Assembly (NCBI RefSeq): GCF_900129645.1
Contig: NZ_FSQZ01000001.1
Coordinates: 496,001 to 560,000 of the forward strand
DNA from: Acetomicrobium flavidum
GTDB lineage: Bacteria > Synergistota > Synergistia > Synergistales > Acetomicrobiaceae
Direction: 5' to 3'
Length of the DNA: 64,000 nucleotides
The notes below the pieces were generated by a model that did no database searches, was not told the origin of the DNA, and saw only the letters and a list, made by a program, of their open reading frames with translations. Of this stretch, positions 43,954 through 52,612 are shown piece by piece. The translations under genes and the position numbers were made by a program. Positions within the stretch are counted from its first letter, which is position 1. Each line of letters starts with the position of its first letter.

Positions 43954-45704
43954 TTTATCTGCTCCCTTCGGGAAAACTTACAGGCAAAACCGTTGCCGCT
44001 TTGGACCTCGTTCGTCAGGACCAATATCACGGGCGCAGACATGGAAAACCTCTTTAAGACTCCCTTTACCGCGCTTCTGATGCGCGAGGAGACGTCTTCG
44101 TCCTTTCCTTCGGCCTTTGCAGCCTTTATGGCCTTCTCCACGGCGTCCTCTATGGACCTGTAGAGCTCGTCGGCGTCAGCGCGATGAAGAAATCCGCGGC
44201 TTTCTATGGAAACGGGCGCAAGCAGGTTGCCTGCCGGATCATATACGGCCGATATGCACACCAACCCGTCCTCGGCCAAATCCCTTCTTTCGCTAAGCAA
44301 TTGTCCGTTCAGGTCGCTGTAAGCGCGACCGTCCACTATGTAAGCTCCCGAGGGAACCTTTTCAAGCAGCTTGGCCTGTCTTTTGGTCATGCTCAGCACG
44401 TCGCCCTTTTCCATGACGAAGACGTTTTTTGAGGGCAACCCCAGCTCTTCTGCCAACTGCTTGTGCCTGACCAAGTGCCTGTACTCGCCGTGAAGCGGCA
44501 CAAAGTAAGTCGGCTTTACTAAACTTAACATCATCTTCAACTCCTCGCGGGAGGCATGGCCGGATACGTGGATGTTCTGCTCGGCCTCATATATGACCTC
44601 GCAGCCCTGCCTAAAGAGGTCATTTATGGTCCTGTGCACCAGCCGTTCGTTTCCCGGTATGGGAAGGGCACTTATTACGACCAGGTCCTTTGGCCCTAGC
44701 TTTATGTGTTTATGATCTCCGCGGCTCATGAGAACAAGCCCCGAAAAGGGCTCGCCCTGGCTTCCCGTCGTTATGACCACCAGCCTGCTGTGCGGGAAGC
44801 CCTCTATCTCGGACGGCTGGATGAAGACATCTTCGTCCACATTCATGTAGCCAAGCTCCCTGGCACGGGCCACGTTTGCCACCATGCTCCTTCCTATCAA
44901 GGCCACCTTGCGGTTAAACCTCACGGCCGTCTCTATGACCTGCTGGATCCTGTGCAGGTTACTCGCAAAGGAGGACACCACGATGCGCCTGTTCCTGTAG
45001 AGCCTAAAGGTCTGCTCCATGGTCTTTCCCACCATCCGCTCCGAGGGGGTAAACCCGTCGCGCTCGACGTTCGTCGAATCGGACATCATCAATAGCACCC
45101 CCTTGGTGCCGAGGGATGCCAGCAGGGCGTAATCCGTGGCCCTTCCGTCGATCGGGGTGGGATCCAGCTTGAAGTCACCCGTGTGAACCACTACGCCGAC
45201 GGGCGTGTATATGGCATATCCTACCCCATCCGGTATGGAATGGCATACCGAAAAAGGCTGAACCTTGAAACACCCTATTTCGAGGACATCTCCGGCCGCG
45301 ATCTCGTGGGCCTTGAGCTCGTATTTCGGCGCTACCTCCTCGAGCTTGCTCCTTATAAGGCCAAGCGTAAGCCTGGTCGCATATATGGGACAATCAAGCC
45401 TGGGAAGTATAAAGGGCAGGGCACCAATATGGTCGTCGTGACCATGCGTGATGAGGATGCCCTTTATCCTGTCCCTGTTTGCCATGAGGTATGCAGGATC
45501 GGGTATAACGAAGTCCACCCCCAGCATCTCCTCGTCGGGGAACATCAACCCGCAATCTATCACCAGTATGTCGTCTCCGTACTCGAGTACGTTCATGTTC
45601 TTGCCTATTTCCCCCACGCCGCCCAGGGGAATGAACTTCAAAGAAGCGCTTCCTTTACCGCCTCGCGGACGTCGCCTGCGCTTGCCTGTGCTTTTTTGCA
45701 ACAA
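43950..45704 (-). CDS. rnj: Ribonuclease J
   Basis: Metallo-beta-lactamase-fold exo/endoribonuclease in RNA processing and decay. The 584 residues have an Arg/Gly-rich N-terminal tail (KSTGKRRRRPRGGKG), the zinc site THGHDDHIGALPFIL, VVHTGDFKLDPTP, MSDSTNVERDGFTPSE, the beta-CASP block FSGLVLMSRGDHKHIKLGPKDLVVISALPIPGNE, and SGHASREELKMMLSLVKPTYFVPLHGEYRH, followed by the C-terminal domain. TTG 45704 has GGAGGTGAAG six bases upstream. First gene of the long leftward run. Confidence 0.96.
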   Translation of the reverse strand: MLQKSTGKRRRRPRGGKGSASLKFIPLGGVGEIGKNMNVLEYGDDILVIDCGLMFPDEEMLGVDFVIPDPAYLMANRDRIKGILITHGHDDHIGALPFILPRLDCPIYATRLTLGLIRSKLEEVAPKYELKAHEIAAGDVLEIGCFKVQPFSVCHSIPDGVGYAIYTPVGVVVHTGDFKLDPTPIDGRATDYALLASLGTKGVLLMMSDSTNVERDGFTPSERMVGKTMEQTFRLYRNRRIVVSSFASNLHRIQQVIETAVRFNRKVALIGRSMVANVARARELGYMNVDEDVFIQPSEIEGFPHSRLVVITTGSQGEPFSGLVLMSRGDHKHIKLGPKDLVVISALPIPGNERLVHRTINDLFRQGCEVIYEAEQNIHVSGHASREELKMMLSLVKPTYFVPLHGEYRHLVRHKQLAEELGLPSKNVFVMEKGDVLSMTKRQAKLLEKVPSGAYIVDGRAYSDLNGQLLSERRDLAEDGLVCISAVYDPAGNLLAPVSIESRGFLHRADADELYRSIEDAVEKAIKAAKAEGKDEDVSSRIRSAVKGVLKRFSMSAPVILVLTNEVQSGNGFACKFSRREQIK

Positions 45705-45725
45705 TACTTCACCTCCACGTCAAAA

Positions 45726-45751
45726 TGGAGGGCGACATAGGTCTCCCTCCA
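45726..45751 (-). terminator. Possible terminator after the class II aldolase
   Basis: Stem TGGAGGG/CCCTCCA with a 12-base loop, followed leftward by only TTTTG. It sits between the aldolase stop and the rnj start, so it could equally attenuate readthrough into rnj. Weak U-tract. Confidence 0.4.
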
Positions 45752-45803
45752 AGCCAAATCTTAAAAAATGGTCTTTAAAACTTTTTCACCGCTCAAGGCT
45801 TTC

Positions 45804-47075
45804 CTAATCCGAGAAATCCTTGCCTTCCGCCTTCTTTGCCCTGCCTGCGTCGGGAGCCTTTTCGGGAGCGAACTCGCTTCTTGAGTGAAAGATCCTTCGC
45901 TCGGGAGTGGAATTGTAATCCCTCCTGGAAGAGACCACCTCCAAGACCAGCTCTGCCGTGCCCTCGCTGCCAAAGGCCTTTATGTACTTGACGGCCCATT
46001 CCTCAGTCTCGGCGATGATGCGCTCCTGTACATCCTCCGGCAAGGCCATTATCTGGTCGTGGAAGGGCTTGTTTGCCTTCTTGTAATCGCCGGACTTTCT
46101 GCTGTAGCCTTGCTCGTCGGCCCAGGCCACGATCTTGTTCCACAGCTCCACGGGGATGCCCCTGCCGGGGTCTTTTACGTAAGAGCCGTCCTTAATGACC
46201 GCATTTCCGGTATCGGGCTCCATCTCCAGGCCAAATATTATGTTTTGCCACAGCGTAGCCACGTTGCCCTTGTTTATGCCGTACCTGGCGAACATGGCGA
46301 CCTTGTCCAAAGGAGTGCCCGAGATGCCGTGCTGGGCTATGGAAACTCCGTAGCGGGAAACTGCATCGGCTATCTCCTTCGTCCTGTTTAGGTCTATGCC
46401 CTCAATCTGCCCCACGGTCTTGTCGTAGGTGCCGTGCATGCTCCCGTTGGATATGGCAAGAAGGTCCGGGAAGATGCACCAGGAATTGAGCCCACCCACG
46501 AAAAAGAGGGCCTCCTCCACCGTGGTAAGCTCGCCGGGCCCCTTTATCTCTCCCACCTCGACCTCAAGGCCCAGGTAGGCAGGGATGTGCTGTGCCACGT
46601 CGCGTGTATACATGAGGTTTTCCCAGTCCGGGTTGTGGGAGGCATCGACTGCAACCGAGGTCCAGCCGCGCTCCACGATCTGACGGAGATGGGCTATGGC
46701 CTTATATACGTCAGACATGGACTTTATGGCGTAATGATCCACATGCAATCCGAAGACTATGCCGTGGCCCAGTTCACTTGAGTATTTTACCGCGTAATCC
46801 GGGACGTTGTCATAGGTACAGCCGCAATAAGTCGCTTCGGACTTCGCAAGCTCTATCAGGACGGCTGCGTTGAGCTTCCTTGCGGCCCTAAACACGCCCT
46901 TTATCGTCAAGGGATTTCTTGCATTTGCCGCCAAAATTACGGCGCCCTTCTTCCTTGCCGCCTCGATTATGTCCCTGCCGCTGACCAGGCCCACGGGTTC
47001 GTCTCCGTATATGGCCTGGACGTTCAGGGGCCTTTTTTTAAGCAATTCCTTGTAGGACAAGCTCTCCAACTTCAA
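45804..47075 (-). CDS. Class II fructose-bisphosphate aldolase family protein, long form
   Basis: Zinc-dependent TIM-barrel aldolase family (PF01116), probably acting in glycolysis or gluconeogenesis. At 423 residues it is longer than the usual 280-360. Metal and catalytic blocks are GIVFGLHVDHYAI (histidine, aspartate), VAVDASHNPDWENL, VEVGEIKGPGE, AISNGSMHGTYDKT and VSIAQHGISGTPLDKVAMF, the last with HGISG instead of the common HGGSG. The final 30 residues are charged and probably unstructured. TTG 47075 follows AGGAGGTG. A palindromic operator candidate lies upstream (47125-47151). Substrate could also be a tagatose- or other bisphosphate. Confidence 0.82.
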   Translation of the reverse strand: MKLESLSYKELLKKRPLNVQAIYGDEPVGLVSGRDIIEAARKKGAVILAANARNPLTIKGVFRAARKLNAAVLIELAKSEATYCGCTYDNVPDYAVKYSSELGHGIVFGLHVDHYAIKSMSDVYKAIAHLRQIVERGWTSVAVDASHNPDWENLMYTRDVAQHIPAYLGLEVEVGEIKGPGELTTVEEALFFVGGLNSWCIFPDLLAISNGSMHGTYDKTVGQIEGIDLNRTKEIADAVSRYGVSIAQHGISGTPLDKVAMFARYGINKGNVATLWQNIIFGLEMEPDTGNAVIKDGSYVKDPGRGIPVELWNKIVAWADEQGYSRKSGDYKKANKPFHDQIMALPEDVQERIIAETEEWAVKYIKAFGSEGTAELVLEVVSSRRDYNSTPERRIFHSRSEFAPEKAPDAGRAKKAEGKDFSD

Positions 47076-47124
47076 TACAAAACACCTCCTGTTAATTTTT
47101 ATTCTATCGCCTGATCGGACGTAA

Positions 47125-47151
47125 TATTCGCTGTTGAATTAACGGCGAATA
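47125..47151. promoter_or_regulatory. Inverted-repeat operator candidate upstream of the aldolase
   Basis: Eleven-base arms (TATTCGCTGTT ... AACGGCGAATA) separated by GAATT match in ten of eleven positions. It lies 50-76 bases before the aldolase start, in the gap shared with the tRNA-Gln promoter. Symmetry suggests a dimeric repressor or activator site. Confidence 0.5.
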
Positions 47152-47201
47152 AATTGTAACACGCAAAGAAAGATCCGTCTTAAAGATTTTTGCCTCGGGC
47201 C

Positions 47202-47230
47202 TTGCGCTAAGACAAAAGTCATGGTAACAT
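47202..47230 (+). promoter_or_regulatory. Candidate promoter of the tRNA-Gln/tRNA-Glu pair
   Basis: TTGCGC (47202-47207) and TAACAT (47225-47230) with a 17-base spacer place the start near 47237, about 20 bases before tRNA-Gln. Confidence 0.5.
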
Positions 47231-47256
47231 AGCTTTCGCCACAAATAATGCAACCT

Positions 47257-47331
47257 TGGGGGATCGTCTAATTGGCAGGACGCATGACTCTGGATCATGT
47301 AGTGGTGGTTCGAGTCCACCTCCCCCAGCCA
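47257..47331 (+). tRNA. tRNA-Gln (anticodon CUG)
   Basis: Cloverleaf with acceptor TGGGGGA/TCCCCCA, D-arm TCTAATTGGCAGGA, anticodon stem CATGA/TCATG with loop CTCTGGA (CUG at its centre), and T-arm GGTGG TTCGAGT CCACC. CCA is encoded. Reads glutamine CAG. Confidence 0.95.
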
Positions 47332-47339
47332 GTATTTTT

Positions 47340-47415
47340 GGCCCCATCGTCTAGCGGTCTAGGACTCCGGGTTCTCAGCCCGGCAACAGGGGTTCGAATC
47401 CCCTTGGGGCTACCA
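47340..47415 (+). tRNA. tRNA-Glu (anticodon CUC)
   Basis: Acceptor GGCCCCA/TGGGGCT with a G-T pair, anticodon stem CCGGG/CCCGG around loop TTCTCAG (CUC), T-arm AGGGG TTCGAAT CCCCT, encoded CCA. Eight bases after tRNA-Gln, so cotranscribed. Confidence 0.95.
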
Positions 47416-47441
47416 TTTTTATTTGCAGAGGAAGCTAAGGA

Positions 47442-47693
47442 ATGGCCAAAAGTTACCTGCCTGTCGGCATAATCGTTCTCGTCGTAATGGCAAGCTTCGT
47501 GTTGGGCATAGCAGTAGGTTTCTCGGTAAACCTGGGAAGCTCTCTTTTTGCCCATCCCGGCAGGTACAAGCTCATCATAAGGGGCGACAACTCCATGATG
47601 AAGTTCGATTCCTCCTCCGGCAAGCTCTGGATATACGACCCCGCCCATAAGGGTTCTGAGGAAAGCCCCTGGATACTCATAGACGGAGATTGA
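47442..47693 (+). CDS. Small single-helix membrane protein
   Basis: I do not recognise a family. The 83 residues begin with a signal-anchor or TM helix (IIVLVVMASFVLGIAVGFSV, residues 10-29), then about 55 polar residues (YKLIIRGDNSMMKFDSSSGKLWIYD) that look like a small beta structure. It follows the tRNA pair and may be on the same transcript, starting 26 bases after tRNA-Glu. It ends directly at the stop of the convergent amidohydrolase gene. Likely real because of the ordered frame, fit and composition, but the role is unknown. Confidence 0.65.
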   Translation: MAKSYLPVGIIVLVVMASFVLGIAVGFSVNLGSSLFAHPGRYKLIIRGDNSMMKFDSSSGKLWIYDPAHKGSEESPWILIDGD

Positions 47694-49019
47694 TCACCTG
47701 CGAAACATGACCTCACCGCAAGGTTGAAGTACCGTGCCCCTTTGGACTGCAATCTTGCCTCCTATGATCACGTAATCTATCCCCTTTGGGGAAAGCATCG
47801 GATCCTTGAAGGTGGCGCAATCCTTGAGCTTTTTGGGATTGAATATCACGAGGTCTGCCTTGCAGCCTGCCTTTATGCAGCCCCTGTCATCCAGCCATGA
47901 CGACTTTGCCGGCAAGTAGGTGGCCTTGCGTATGACCTCGGGCCACGACAGCCCTTCCTTTATGAGAATGGCAAATGCCCTCGGGAAGGTGCCGCAGACG
48001 CGAGGATGGCCCTGGCCTTTTTCCAAAATGGCATCGGACGCTATCATGCAGTCGGGATGTCTTAAGGCGGCCTTTACCTCTTCCTCGTTCATGACGTGAG
48101 CAATGATCAATGTGTTCGGCTCTTCCTTTCTAAGCTTGACGTAAAGCTCTTGAGTGAGCCTTTTGCCCTTATGTTTGCCCGATGCCACCTGCAGGGCAGA
48201 AAAGCCCTTCTTCCAACGTTTCTCAAAACCGGGATCAAAGACCGCCGATCCGATGTGGGTACAGAAGGCCTTGTAGGGATAGGAATCGAATGTCACGTCG
48301 GCACAGGCCTTTGCTTCCTCAATTAACTTTAATGCCTCATTCAGACAGCCAAAGGACGCCATGCTGGCCAGATGGGATATCTGCACCCTGACGCCGCAAT
48401 CCCTAGAAAGCGCAATTGCCTCCCTGACGGCATCCAGGGACTTGTCGCCGTCGTACCTGATGTGCATGGACACCCACCTTTTGTCGAACTGGGCAACTGT
48501 CCTGGCAAGCTCGTAAATCTCCTCGTAGCTTGCCCCGGGCACGTACTCAAGCCCGAGGGAAAGGCCGAAGCTTCCTTTCGACAATTCCTGCCTCAAAAGC
48601 TCGACCATCTCCTTTATCGAAGACGGACTTGCAGGCATGTAGTTGTCGGTCAAGCCAACCCTTTCCCTCAAGACCTGATGGCCCGTGAAAAACCCGACCC
48701 TCAGATAACGCGGCCTTGAAACGATCTCATCGGATATTATAGGCCCAAGTCCGCAGTTGCCGGCAATGGCCGTCGTCACTCCCTGGAGGAGCAATGCCTT
48801 TTCCACTTCGTTTTCCGAAGGGTCCTCATCGTGCACGTGAGTGTCGATGAAGCCCGGAGCGACAAAAAGGCCCTTTGCGTCTATCGTAATCTCTGCGTCT
48901 TTTGGCGTCTCCTTGCCGATATAGACAATGTTTCCGTCGATGGCCCCCAGGTTTACGTCCATGATTTGACCGCTTTCAGGGTCTACGACCGAACCGTTCG
49001 TTATAAGAAGATCTAACAT
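47694..49019 (-). CDS. D-aminoacylase-type amidohydrolase
   Basis: Zinc amidohydrolase related to N-acyl-D-amino-acid deacylases, possibly recycling D-amino acids. The 441 residues have the metal site VAPGFIDTHVHDEDP, the D-aminoacylase cysteine in TTAIAGNCGLG, the block WVSMHIRYDGDKSLDAVREAIAL, VQISHLASM, and the C-terminal beta domain KADLVIFNPKKLKDCATF. The family usually has a carboxylated lysine or the cysteine bridging zinc; the cysteine is seen. ATG 49019. It forms a probable pair with the malY-like gene upstream. Confidence 0.88.
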   Translation of the reverse strand: MLDLLITNGSVVDPESGQIMDVNLGAIDGNIVYIGKETPKDAEITIDAKGLFVAPGFIDTHVHDEDPSENEVEKALLLQGVTTAIAGNCGLGPIISDEIVSRPRYLRVGFFTGHQVLRERVGLTDNYMPASPSSIKEMVELLRQELSKGSFGLSLGLEYVPGASYEEIYELARTVAQFDKRWVSMHIRYDGDKSLDAVREAIALSRDCGVRVQISHLASMASFGCLNEALKLIEEAKACADVTFDSYPYKAFCTHIGSAVFDPGFEKRWKKGFSALQVASGKHKGKRLTQELYVKLRKEEPNTLIIAHVMNEEEVKAALRHPDCMIASDAILEKGQGHPRVCGTFPRAFAILIKEGLSWPEVIRKATYLPAKSSWLDDRGCIKAGCKADLVIFNPKKLKDCATFKDPMLSPKGIDYVIIGGKIAVQRGTVLQPCGEVMFRR

Positions 49020-49052
49020 CTCATCCTCCCCACCTTGATCGTCCCTTAGCCG

Positions 49053-50210
49053 CTAAGATAAGGCCTTCGTCAGCCTATGAAGGCCCTCCTCAAGCGTCCT
49101 CCTGGGACAACCTATGTTCATCCTGGCAAAACCGGCGCCGTTCGGCCCAAAGGTCAAGCCGTCGTTTAAGCCAAGCCTGGCCCGCTTTACCAAAAATTCC
49201 ATCAGCTTTTCCTGAGACAAGCCCAGGCTTCTAAAGTCCAGCCAAAGCAGATAAGTCCCCTGGGGGCTTGTCACGCCGACGCCGGCTGCGCGCAAAGCAG
49301 AAACCGCTAAGTCGCGATTTTCCTCCAGGTAAAGCAAAAGATCATCAAGCCAATCCCTGCCGTGACGGTAGGCAATCTCGAGTCCAAGTATACCAAAAAG
49401 GTCGCCGGAACCAAAATGCAGCCCCTGCAGGACCTTGGACAGTTTCTCCCTCATCGCCGGGTTTGGCACGATCGCATAGGCGTTTTTGAAGCCAGCTATG
49501 TTAAAGGTCTTGCTTGCAGACATGAAGGTCACCGTGTTCATGGCAGCCTCATGGTTAATCGAGGCTATGGGAATGTGCTTATATCCTCGGTAGACGAAAT
49601 CGCAGTGAATTTCGTCGGAAAACACGGGCACGCCAGCTTTGGCGCACATCGAAGAAAGGGTCAGCAACTCCTCTTTGCTCCATACGCGGCCGATAGGGTT
49701 GTGGGGGCTGCAAAGCATGAAGGCCTTAGCCGAAGGAAGAAGGCCTTTAAGTCCCTCAAAGTCCATGTGCCAGCCGTCCTCAAACTTTAAAAAGTTGCAG
49801 ACGACATGTCTGTCAAGCGACCCGGTAACCTCAAAAAAAGGAGGGTACACGGGCGGCTGAAGCACCACGCCGTCGCCGGGCGAAGTAAATGCCAAAAGCG
49901 CCGCGGCCAAACCGGGCATGACGCTTGGCACGTCAACTATCCATTCCCGCTTTATCTCCCAGCCGTGCCTGACGCGCACCCACTCCATTATGGCCTCGTA
50001 ATAGCTTTCGCTCCTGAAGGGATACCCGAAGATGCCATGCTTCGACCTTTCCGTAAAGGCCTCCACCACTTCATGAGGCGACCTGAAGTCCATGTCGGCC
50101 ACCCACATGGGAAGCACGTCATCTGACCCGAAGGTCTCCATCAAACCGTCCCACTTTTCGCTGTAAGTGTTTCTCCTGTCCGTCACTTCATCGAAGTTAT
50201 ACCGAGACAT
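49053..50210 (-). CDS. MalY/PatB-type cystathionine beta-lyase/aminotransferase
   Basis: PLP enzyme of fold type I, subgroup MalY/PatB, with C-S beta-lyase activity and in some bacteria a regulatory role. ATG 50210 follows AGGAGGAG. The 385 residues show DVLPMWVADMDFRSPHEVVEAF, GVVLQPPVYPPFFEV, LCSPHNPIGRVWSKEELL, SDEIHCDFVYRGYKHIPIA, and the PLP lysine in TFMSASKTFNIAGFKNA. No hisC was found in the his operon; this enzyme is not HisC by its motif but could in principle substitute. Downstream is the D-aminoacylase-like gene. Confidence 0.9.
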   Translation of the reverse strand: MSRYNFDEVTDRRNTYSEKWDGLMETFGSDDVLPMWVADMDFRSPHEVVEAFTERSKHGIFGYPFRSESYYEAIMEWVRVRHGWEIKREWIVDVPSVMPGLAAALLAFTSPGDGVVLQPPVYPPFFEVTGSLDRHVVCNFLKFEDGWHMDFEGLKGLLPSAKAFMLCSPHNPIGRVWSKEELLTLSSMCAKAGVPVFSDEIHCDFVYRGYKHIPIASINHEAAMNTVTFMSASKTFNIAGFKNAYAIVPNPAMREKLSKVLQGLHFGSGDLFGILGLEIAYRHGRDWLDDLLLYLEENRDLAVSALRAAGVGVTSPQGTYLLWLDFRSLGLSQEKLMEFLVKRARLGLNDGLTFGPNGAGFARMNIGCPRRTLEEGLHRLTKALS

Positions 50211-50230
50211 TAAACCGCTCCTCCTCTCCA

Positions 50231-50938
50231 TTAGCAAAAGGCAAACACCTTTGAAACGGCCTCGACGATTTTCTTAGCCGACATTACATCCTCTTTGGCC
50301 TCAAGGTCGGTTATGGCAGGCCAATCGCCCGGATGTCCCGCCTCGACGGCCCACTCGGAAAATTTTGCAAGCTCAGCATGATCCAGCGATAACCCCTCGA
50401 AATGACAGCGTTCCGCAATAAGCTTGTAAAGTGCGTTTAAGTCGTGGCTTCGAGGGAAGGGCACGCCTTTTGAGATCAAAAGGGCTTTCAGGGCCCTTTC
50501 GGCCCCCATTGCGGACAACCAGCAAGCGTGGCGGTTAAAGCCGGATTCGAGCAACTTTTCGGCGGCTTTCACGTCATCGACGGCGCAGTTAAGCCAAGTG
50601 CGGGCTTCCTCCACGTAAGGCGTCATGTCCTCATACAAGACCTTGCCCTCCTTCAGCATGGAATAAAGAAGGGTTCCGGGAATGCTGCCCTTCACCGCCA
50701 ATTCCTCAGGCGTTGCGATGACGACGTCCTTGCCGCAAAGGAAATCGCTTAACGCCGCGCGCATCGCCACCGCCGTCTTCCTTTTGTCGACTTCCTTTGA
50801 AACTACGACCAGAAAATCCACGTCGCTGTCCCACGTCTGGGTGCCCCTGGCATAGGAGCCGTAAAGTATGATTTTAAGCGGACTGAACTTTTCTTTTATG
50901 ACCTCGACGATGGATCGGATGATCTCGTCCATGTCCAT
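50231..50938 (-). CDS. Nucleotidyltransferase-HEPN fusion protein
   Basis: Fused MNT-type nucleotidyltransferase and HEPN domain in one polypeptide of about 235 residues from ATG 50938 (GGGGGTGAGAAC upstream). The N-terminal half has IILYGSYARGTQTWDSDVDFLVVV, the GSxxRG-x-DSD metal motif of minimal nucleotidyltransferases, with a later aspartate (CGKDVVIATPEEL). The C-terminal HEPN half has ARTWLNCAVDDVKAAEKLL, CWLSAMGAERALKALLISKGVPFPRSHDLNALYKLI, where RSHDL is the HEPN-like R-x-H element. These domains are usually separate genes of a toxin-antitoxin pair. Four bases after mscS. Confidence 0.85.
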   Translation of the reverse strand: MDMDEIIRSIVEVIKEKFSPLKIILYGSYARGTQTWDSDVDFLVVVSKEVDKRKTAVAMRAALSDFLCGKDVVIATPEELAVKGSIPGTLLYSMLKEGKVLYEDMTPYVEEARTWLNCAVDDVKAAEKLLESGFNRHACWLSAMGAERALKALLISKGVPFPRSHDLNALYKLIAERCHFEGLSLDHAELAKFSEWAVEAGHPGDWPAITDLEAKEDVMSAKKIVEAVSKVFAFC

Positions 50939-50942
50939 GTTC

Positions 50943-52037
50943 TCACCCCCGCTTCGGTTGGAGCCTTTCAAGCCCTTCGACGGATACGCTTACGGGCTCT
51001 TTTCCCGCCACGTAGATCGTCTGCACGGGATAGGCAAAGGCAACACCAATTTTTTTAAACTCCTCCAGGAGCATGAGGTTTATCTTTTGTTGGATGTCCA
51101 TGTAGAGGTTGTAGTCTGCAGACAGGACGTAATAGACGACCTCGAAGTTGAGCGCAAAGCTGCCGTAGCTTACAAAATGGGCCCTGTCAAAACGAGTGTT
51201 TTCCATGGAGGTGATGACGTCTTTGATGATGTTTGGGATCTCCTTGAGCTTTTCTATGGGTGTCTCGTATGTCACGCCGAATGTGAAGACGACCCTTCTT
51301 TCGTACATGCGCTTGTAGTTTCTTATACGGCATTTGAGGAGGTCGGAGTTTGAGATTACGACCTGCTCTCCCGTCAAGCTCCTTATCCTGGTGGTCTTTA
51401 AGCCAATGTGTTCGACGTTTCCGGAAAGGTCGTCGATGACTATGAAGTCGCCGACGAGGAAGGGCTTATCCAGCACTATGGACCACGAGGCAAAGAGGTC
51501 GCTTAATATGTTCTGTGCCGCTAAGGCCACGGCAATGCCGCCTATGCCAAGCCCTGCTACGAGGGCCGTGACGTCTATGCCCATGTTTTCCAGGCCGATC
51601 AGCACGATTATGCCCCAAAACAGCAGCTTTCCCATGAAGCCAAAGGCCGAAAGCATGGTGGCCGTGGAGGGGTCTTCCGTGACCTTCTTTTTTATCTTGA
51701 TATTAAGCCAGTAGCTTATTACCTTATCTCCCCACAGGCCTATTTGAAAAAGAAGGAAAAGTATGACAAGCACCGATATGATCTTCGAAAGCCTTGCCGG
51801 CAGGTTAAGAAAAGATGAACCAATGAGCAGGGCAAGAAGGAAGATGAAGTAAACGTTTATTTGCCTGACAAGGTCCAGGATAAGGCCTGCAGCAGTGCCG
51901 GGCTTACGCTCAAGCAATATGGAAAGGTACCTGTCGGCTAGCTTTACGGCGTAACAGAAGAGGAAGAAGGAAATTACACCGGCAAATATGGCTACAGCCC
52001 ATGTGCCAAGGCCGTTGCCCCATATCGTCATATGCAT
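50943..52037 (-). CDS. MscS-family mechanosensitive channel
   Basis: Small-conductance mechanosensitive channel family. ATG 52037 follows GGAGG by eight bases. The 364 residues have four hydrophobic N-terminal helices, then the pore helix pattern TALVAGLGIGGIAVALAAQNILSDLFASWSIVLDKPFLVGDFI, typical of MscS TM3, with a beta domain (GNVEHIGLKTTRIRSLTGEQVVISNSDL) and a C-terminal region. Long N-terminal membrane part suggests a larger MscS-like type such as MscM/YnaI. Gene 4 bases upstream of the MNT-HEPN fusion. Confidence 0.92.
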   Translation of the reverse strand: MHMTIWGNGLGTWAVAIFAGVISFFLFCYAVKLADRYLSILLERKPGTAAGLILDLVRQINVYFIFLLALLIGSSFLNLPARLSKIISVLVILFLLFQIGLWGDKVISYWLNIKIKKKVTEDPSTATMLSAFGFMGKLLFWGIIVLIGLENMGIDVTALVAGLGIGGIAVALAAQNILSDLFASWSIVLDKPFLVGDFIVIDDLSGNVEHIGLKTTRIRSLTGEQVVISNSDLLKCRIRNYKRMYERRVVFTFGVTYETPIEKLKEIPNIIKDVITSMENTRFDRAHFVSYGSFALNFEVVYYVLSADYNLYMDIQQKINLMLLEEFKKIGVAFAYPVQTIYVAGKEPVSVSVEGLERLQPKRG

Positions 52038-52076
52038 GGGCAAAACCTCCTCGAGGGTTCGATTTTATCCTACCGC

Positions 52077-52508
52077 TCACTTGCCTTTGTCGGATTCCTG
52101 TCCTCCGTTGGTCCTAAGCTGCTCTTCCCACGTGATCAGGGAGTGGTAGAACTCGCGGTCTCCGTCGTCGAGCCCGCGGGTGATCTCGGTCACATGGGTG
52201 TGTTTTGCCTGCACTCTTTCGAGAACGTAATCAACGGCGACCTCCGGGCGCGTCTCGCTGCCACAGGTGTATATGTCAAGCGCCATGTATTCAAGCTCAG
52301 GCCAGGTATGAACCGAAAGGTGCGATTCGCTTATGACTACCACGCCGCTTACCCCGTTCGGAGGAAAGCGGTGGAAGGAAACGGCCCAGACCTGGGCGTT
52401 CGCACGACGTGCCGCCTCGACGAGGATTTCCTGCATCTTGTCGACTTCCCCAATGATTTCTGCACAGCCGGAGGCTTCGACGATATAGTGATGTCCCTTC
52501 GGATTCAT
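52077..52508 (-). CDS. speD: S-adenosylmethionine decarboxylase proenzyme
   Basis: Makes decarboxylated AdoMet for spermidine synthesis. The 143-residue bacterial class IB form has MNPKGHHYIVEASGC, the autocleavage site SGVVVISESHLSVHTWPE (ES, pyruvoyl serine), and MALDIYTCG. ATG 52508 follows GGGGGTGTTTTGC. The C-terminal tail (YHSLITWEEQLRTNGGQESDKGK) includes the usual short extension. No speE is adjacent. Confidence 0.95.
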   Translation of the reverse strand: MNPKGHHYIVEASGCAEIIGEVDKMQEILVEAARRANAQVWAVSFHRFPPNGVSGVVVISESHLSVHTWPELEYMALDIYTCGSETRPEVAVDYVLERVQAKHTHVTEITRGLDDGDREFYHSLITWEEQLRTNGGQESDKGK

Positions 52509-52612
52509 GCAAAACACCCCCTTTTGTTTATGCATATTTCAATTTCACGGATCGGTTTTAAGTTTAATACAAAGGGGCGGATATAAAAAGCCTTTTCGCA
52601 TAAGAATAAACA

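Noticed and set aside
50231-52037. Toxin-antitoxin gene pair
   Set aside because: The MNT and HEPN parts are in one frame, and the adjacent gene is an MscS channel, so a classic two-gene system is absent.
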